Source: an uncultured Rhizobiaceae bacterium (lineage in GTDB: Bacteria; Pseudomonadota; Alphaproteobacteria; Rhizobiales; Rhizobiaceae). From it: 64,000 nt of DNA. The notes below the pieces were generated by a model, which worked only from the letters and a program-made list of their open reading frames with translations, searched no databases and was not told where the DNA came from. Below are positions 60,851-64,000 of the stretch, piece by piece. Position 1 is the stretch's first letter; every line of letters begins with the position of its first letter. Both the position numbers and the translations under genes were made by a program. The stretch is taken from assembly GCA_951813045.1 (NCBI GenBank), contig CATOTF010000002.1, positions 930,001-994,000 of the forward strand, read 5' to 3'.

Positions 60851-63669
60851 TGGCCCAATCTTTCCAACAGGGCAGGGATGTGGACTTGATCTGATTTATA
60901 GTTTCCGGTGAGCGTATACATCACGATGTTGACGCCTGTTCGATAAGCGTAAATTCGCTGGGTTGGGTTCGGCGGAACAATCGGCAGGCTTGGTGACCCG
61001 TCAGCTTCTATCGCCCACGCCCCTGCCAGATCATTAGACGTGATCATCAGCGAAGAAACTCCGTCGCCCTGTCTGGTCGGTCGATCCGGATTTTCCTCCT
61101 CTTCGGTTCCCGATGTCTCCACCCAGAGTTTGCCGTCGAGGTATCGACCAGGAAATACGTTCAGGAGATAAAACGCCCGCGTCAAAACGTGATTGTCCGG
61201 CACCGGTTCAAGTGGCGGTACGTCAAGAGTTGCTAGTATCTCGCGAAGGCGAATGGTTTCTGCAGAGACGCGATTGCCCCCAAATCCACCTGAAAGCTGG
61301 TCGCGCGTATCAAAAATTACGCTGCCGCCTTTCTTCATAAAGGCATCGACCCGCGCCATGGTTTTTGTGTCGGGTATCGGACTTGATGTAGAAACCGGCC
61401 AATACAGCAGTGGATAAAATGCGAGTTCGTCCTTGCTGATATCAACGCCTATCGGCTCACCTGGCTCCAAAGATGTCCTGGAGGCGATGAATTGTGTAAG
61501 CCCGCTCAATCCCTTCTGACTTATCAGATCAATGCGGTCATCTCCCGTTACAACATACGCAAGCCGGGTTCTCAGCGTGTCCTCAATGTTGATTTCAGTT
61601 TCCTGCGCCTCGGCGTCGACGAGGGCAGGGCTGACCAGCATAATCGCCATAATAATTGCTGTTGCTGTTTGTATAGTGCGCCGCCGTAGCGCTCCGGCCA
61701 TCCACAGTACCGCCAGACAGTCCAGAGCGAGAAGCGCAATTGCGAGCGCTAGGAACCATGGTTTAAGGCTTGTTGCTTCCTCATTTGTATAGCCACGTTG
61801 AAGTGTATTATCCGGCAGTTGTGAACGGTCAATCTCTTGCAGGTTTGCTGTGTCGCTAAACATATTTATGGCCACAAACGCGTCGTTAGTTCCGTAAGTT
61901 CCAGGGGGGTTTTCCCGAGTGACGGTCGGCGTATTTTCAGCTGAAATAATTAGCGGTTGGGCATCATTATTCGGTTGCACAATTTTTCCAAATCCATCGA
62001 TCATTCTTAGTGGCGGCAAAAATACTTCTGCTGCATTGGCTCGTCCTTCCGGTGAACCGGATGCATCTGAGCGGGTTTTGTCCGCGGCTATTGCACCGTT
62101 GGAAACTGCAACAATCCGCCGTAGCATATCAACAAATGCGCCGGATAGTGGCAAGTTCGACCAACTGGCGTCTGCTGTTACATGGAAAAGAACAATCCAG
62201 CCCTGGCCCCGTTTTGATGCAGTAACTAATGGGGTACCGTCTCCTAGGCTGGCCCATGTTTTCTCGGCCAGATCAATGTCGGGTTCCGCAAGAACCTGAC
62301 GTGTAACGTTCACATCGCCAGGAACCGTAATACCGGCAAACGGGCTGTCGGCATCAAATGATGCAAGTGGCTGGGGAGTGCCCCAAGTCAGGGTGCCACC
62401 GAGGCTGCGTCCACCCCGGCGCAGTTGTACCGGAACAAGAGTATCATCGTCAGCGGCAGCAAGACGCGGTCCAGCGAAACGAATAAGCATGCCGCCGCCG
62501 TCGACCCATTTTTCTAGGCTTTCGCGGGTTTCATCATTCACTGTCCCGATATCAGCAAGGACGAGCGTGGAAATTCGCTCCTCGATGAGTTGAGGAACAG
62601 CTTCAGTAACATTGGCAATTCGTGACTCGCGCACCTCACTAAACGGGTTAAGGGCACGGGAGATATAGTATAGTGGGGAAAGGAGCGGTTGCGCCTGATC
62701 TGCCTTCCCACCAGAAATTAACCCAACGCGGCGGCGTCGAAAGCGCTCGTCGAGCAGTTGCACAGCACCAGCTTGCTCGTTCCCGTCAATTGATATCCGG
62801 GCGATTTCGTTACGGAGTTCAACCGGCAGCGCGAATTTTACGTCTGTTGTTTTACCGTCTGCTGCAAAAACAAAATCAGCGTTTGCGATAGAACGGCCCT
62901 GTTGATCGTATGCTGTCGTCCGCCCGGGCTGTCCGGCGGTTGCCGTTGCCCGTTCCGCTGTAACCACGAGCGCGTCGGGCGAATTGTTCACTTTTGTCAA
63001 AATATTGAGGTCGGTATTATCCGACGAATAATACAGGGTTTGTGAGCTGGCTTTGGCTCTAATTGCTTCGATGAAAGCATCTGTTCCAGCACGTTCCAAT
63101 CCACTTGAAAGCCATGCAATCGTATCAAAACTGCTTTCCAACTGTGTCAATTTCTCAGCAAGTTCCGAAAGGTCAATTGGAAGGGGCAACGCGGTTGCAG
63201 CGGTTAAGGTTGGTATTAATTCTTCGGCCCGCCGTGTTGTTAGATCAGCCTGTCCACTTTGGCTTGTGAATGCTAGCGCGACCGGGCTCCCCTCTTGATT
63301 TGCATCATCCAACAGTCGTTGAGCAGAGGCTTTTCTCTGGTCCCAATCTCGACCCGAAGACCAGCCATTGTCCAACACTATTAAAAGTGAACCTTGTCCG
63401 GAGATTGTTTTATCCTGCGCGTTCCACACTGGCTCCGCCAAGGCCAAAATGATCAGGGCAGCCATAAGCAGACGCAGTAATGTCAGCCACCATGGGCTTT
63501 GAGCCGGTGTTTCCTCATTGCGTGCGATCTCAGACAATATTCGTGTTGGGGGAAATACCTCTTCCTTTGGCTTGGGTGGAGTGAGCCGTAAAAGCCACCA
63601 GATCAATGGAAGCGTCAATAAACCCGCCAAGATCAAAGGGGAGGCAAATGTTAAACCCAAAATACTCAT
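60847..63669 (-). CDS. DUF4159 domain-containing protein with BatA-like (aerotolerance) N-terminus
   Basis: N-terminal FASPLILAGLLTLPLIWWLLRLTPPKPKEEVFPPTRIL; C-terminal DUF4159-like YPLLYWPVSTSSPIPDTKTMARVDAFMKKGGSVIFDTRD. Confidence 0.88.
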   Translation of the reverse strand: MSILGLTFASPLILAGLLTLPLIWWLLRLTPPKPKEEVFPPTRILSEIARNEETPAQSPWWLTLLRLLMAALIILALAEPVWNAQDKTISGQGSLLIVLDNGWSSGRDWDQRKASAQRLLDDANQEGSPVALAFTSQSGQADLTTRRAEELIPTLTAATALPLPIDLSELAEKLTQLESSFDTIAWLSSGLERAGTDAFIEAIRAKASSQTLYYSSDNTDLNILTKVNNSPDALVVTAERATATAGQPGRTTAYDQQGRSIANADFVFAADGKTTDVKFALPVELRNEIARISIDGNEQAGAVQLLDERFRRRRVGLISGGKADQAQPLLSPLYYISRALNPFSEVRESRIANVTEAVPQLIEERISTLVLADIGTVNDETRESLEKWVDGGGMLIRFAGPRLAAADDDTLVPVQLRRGGRSLGGTLTWGTPQPLASFDADSPFAGITVPGDVNVTRQVLAEPDIDLAEKTWASLGDGTPLVTASKRGQGWIVLFHVTADASWSNLPLSGAFVDMLRRIVAVSNGAIAADKTRSDASGSPEGRANAAEVFLPPLRMIDGFGKIVQPNNDAQPLIISAENTPTVTRENPPGTYGTNDAFVAINMFSDTANLQEIDRSQLPDNTLQRGYTNEEATSLKPWFLALAIALLALDCLAVLWMAGALRRRTIQTATAIIMAIMLVSPALVDAEAQETEINIEDTLRTRLAYVVTGDDRIDLISQKGLSGLTQFIASRTSLEPGEPIGVDISKDELAFYPLLYWPVSTSSPIPDTKTMARVDAFMKKGGSVIFDTRDQLSGGFGGNRVSAETIRLREILATLDVPPLEPVPDNHVLTRAFYLLNVFPGRYLDGKLWVETSGTEEEENPDRPTRQGDGVSSLMITSNDLAGAWAIEADGSPSLPIVPPNPTQRIYAYRTGVNIVMYTLTGNYKSDQVHIPALLERLGQ

Positions 63670-64000
63670 TTGGCCGCCTCACCGCTCAATCTAATGTGGA
63701 GCGCCACGAGTGCGGAGGAAGCCAGAGAATCCGTGTGATGAACAACATGGTTCCAACCCAGCCGCTTGCAATGTTCGGCCAATACGTCGCGGCGCGCCTT
63801 GAATACTGATAAATAATCCTGAGTTAGCGTTTCTGCGCGTCCATATGTCAGTTTCTCTCCCGTTTCCGGGTCCCGAAATTCTGTGCGGCCCGTAAACGGA
63901 AACTTCTCTTCGGCGGGGTCGACGATTTGAACGAGACTTCCATTAATCCCTTGCTGTGCGGTTGCGGAGATCTTTTCCAGCGTCGTTGATACCGGTTCCA
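63666..64000 (-). CDS. DUF58 domain-containing protein, N-terminus truncated by window edge
   Basis: Own translation: ...EPVSTTLEKISATAQQGINGSLVQIVDPAEEKFPFTGRTEFRDPETGEKLTYGRAETLTQDYLSVFKARRDVLAEHCKRLGWNHVVHHTDSLASSALVALHIRLSGEAAK*; ATGA overlap with the DUF4159 gene. Confidence 0.9.
   Translation of the reverse strand, partial: EPVSTTLEKISATAQQGINGSLVQIVDPAEEKFPFTGRTEFRDPETGEKLTYGRAETLTQDYLSVFKARRDVLAEHCKRLGWNHVVHHTDSLASSALVALHIRLSGEAAK

Noticed and set aside
58754-64000. BatA/DUF4159/DUF58 cluster as a novel system
   Set aside because: This gene set is a commonly seen MoxR-associated cluster; nothing unusual beyond standard overlapping start/stop codons.

Overview
64 kb of a gene-dense bacterial chromosome, probably a marine-type alphaproteobacterium close to Rhizobiales (inferred from the Omp2/RopA-type porin, a perfect CtrA-type box and overall gene style). 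No rRNA, CRISPR array, prophage or confident tRNA was seen. Main blocks: (1) 1-8.2 kb: truncated zinc-type dehydrogenase, LysR, PuuD-like urate hydroxylase with a cytochrome c tail, haem-c sensor-like protein, CoA-transferase, spondin/RTX secreted protein. (2) 8.2-14.6 kb: uncharacterised catabolic/transport cluster with an XRE-cupin regulator, a 51-aa small ORF missing from the ORF track, and three copies of a shared 19-bp operator-like motif. (3) 14.6-21.2 kb: hutU-hutH-hutI divergent from hutF-hutC. (4) 21.3-28.5 kb: GDPD, FbpABC/AfuABC-type ABC transporter and Na/Pi-PhoU transporter. (5) 28.6-32.6 kb: pilin/chaperone-like cassette split by an intact IS21-family element. (6) 35.5-48.1 kb: envelope locus centred on a ~2,900-aa BON-like/OmpA protein with five near-identical 1167-bp tandem repeats in an A-B-A-B-B pattern, followed by a 33-aa membrane peptide, a HhH membrane protein and a peptidoglycan-binding repeat protein. 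(7) 48-64 kb: mostly housekeeping genes, including leuA with a 23-aa Leu-rich leader peptide, an L,D-transpeptidase and a BatA/DUF4159/DUF58 cluster. All functional calls come from reading translated motifs; no database search was run.
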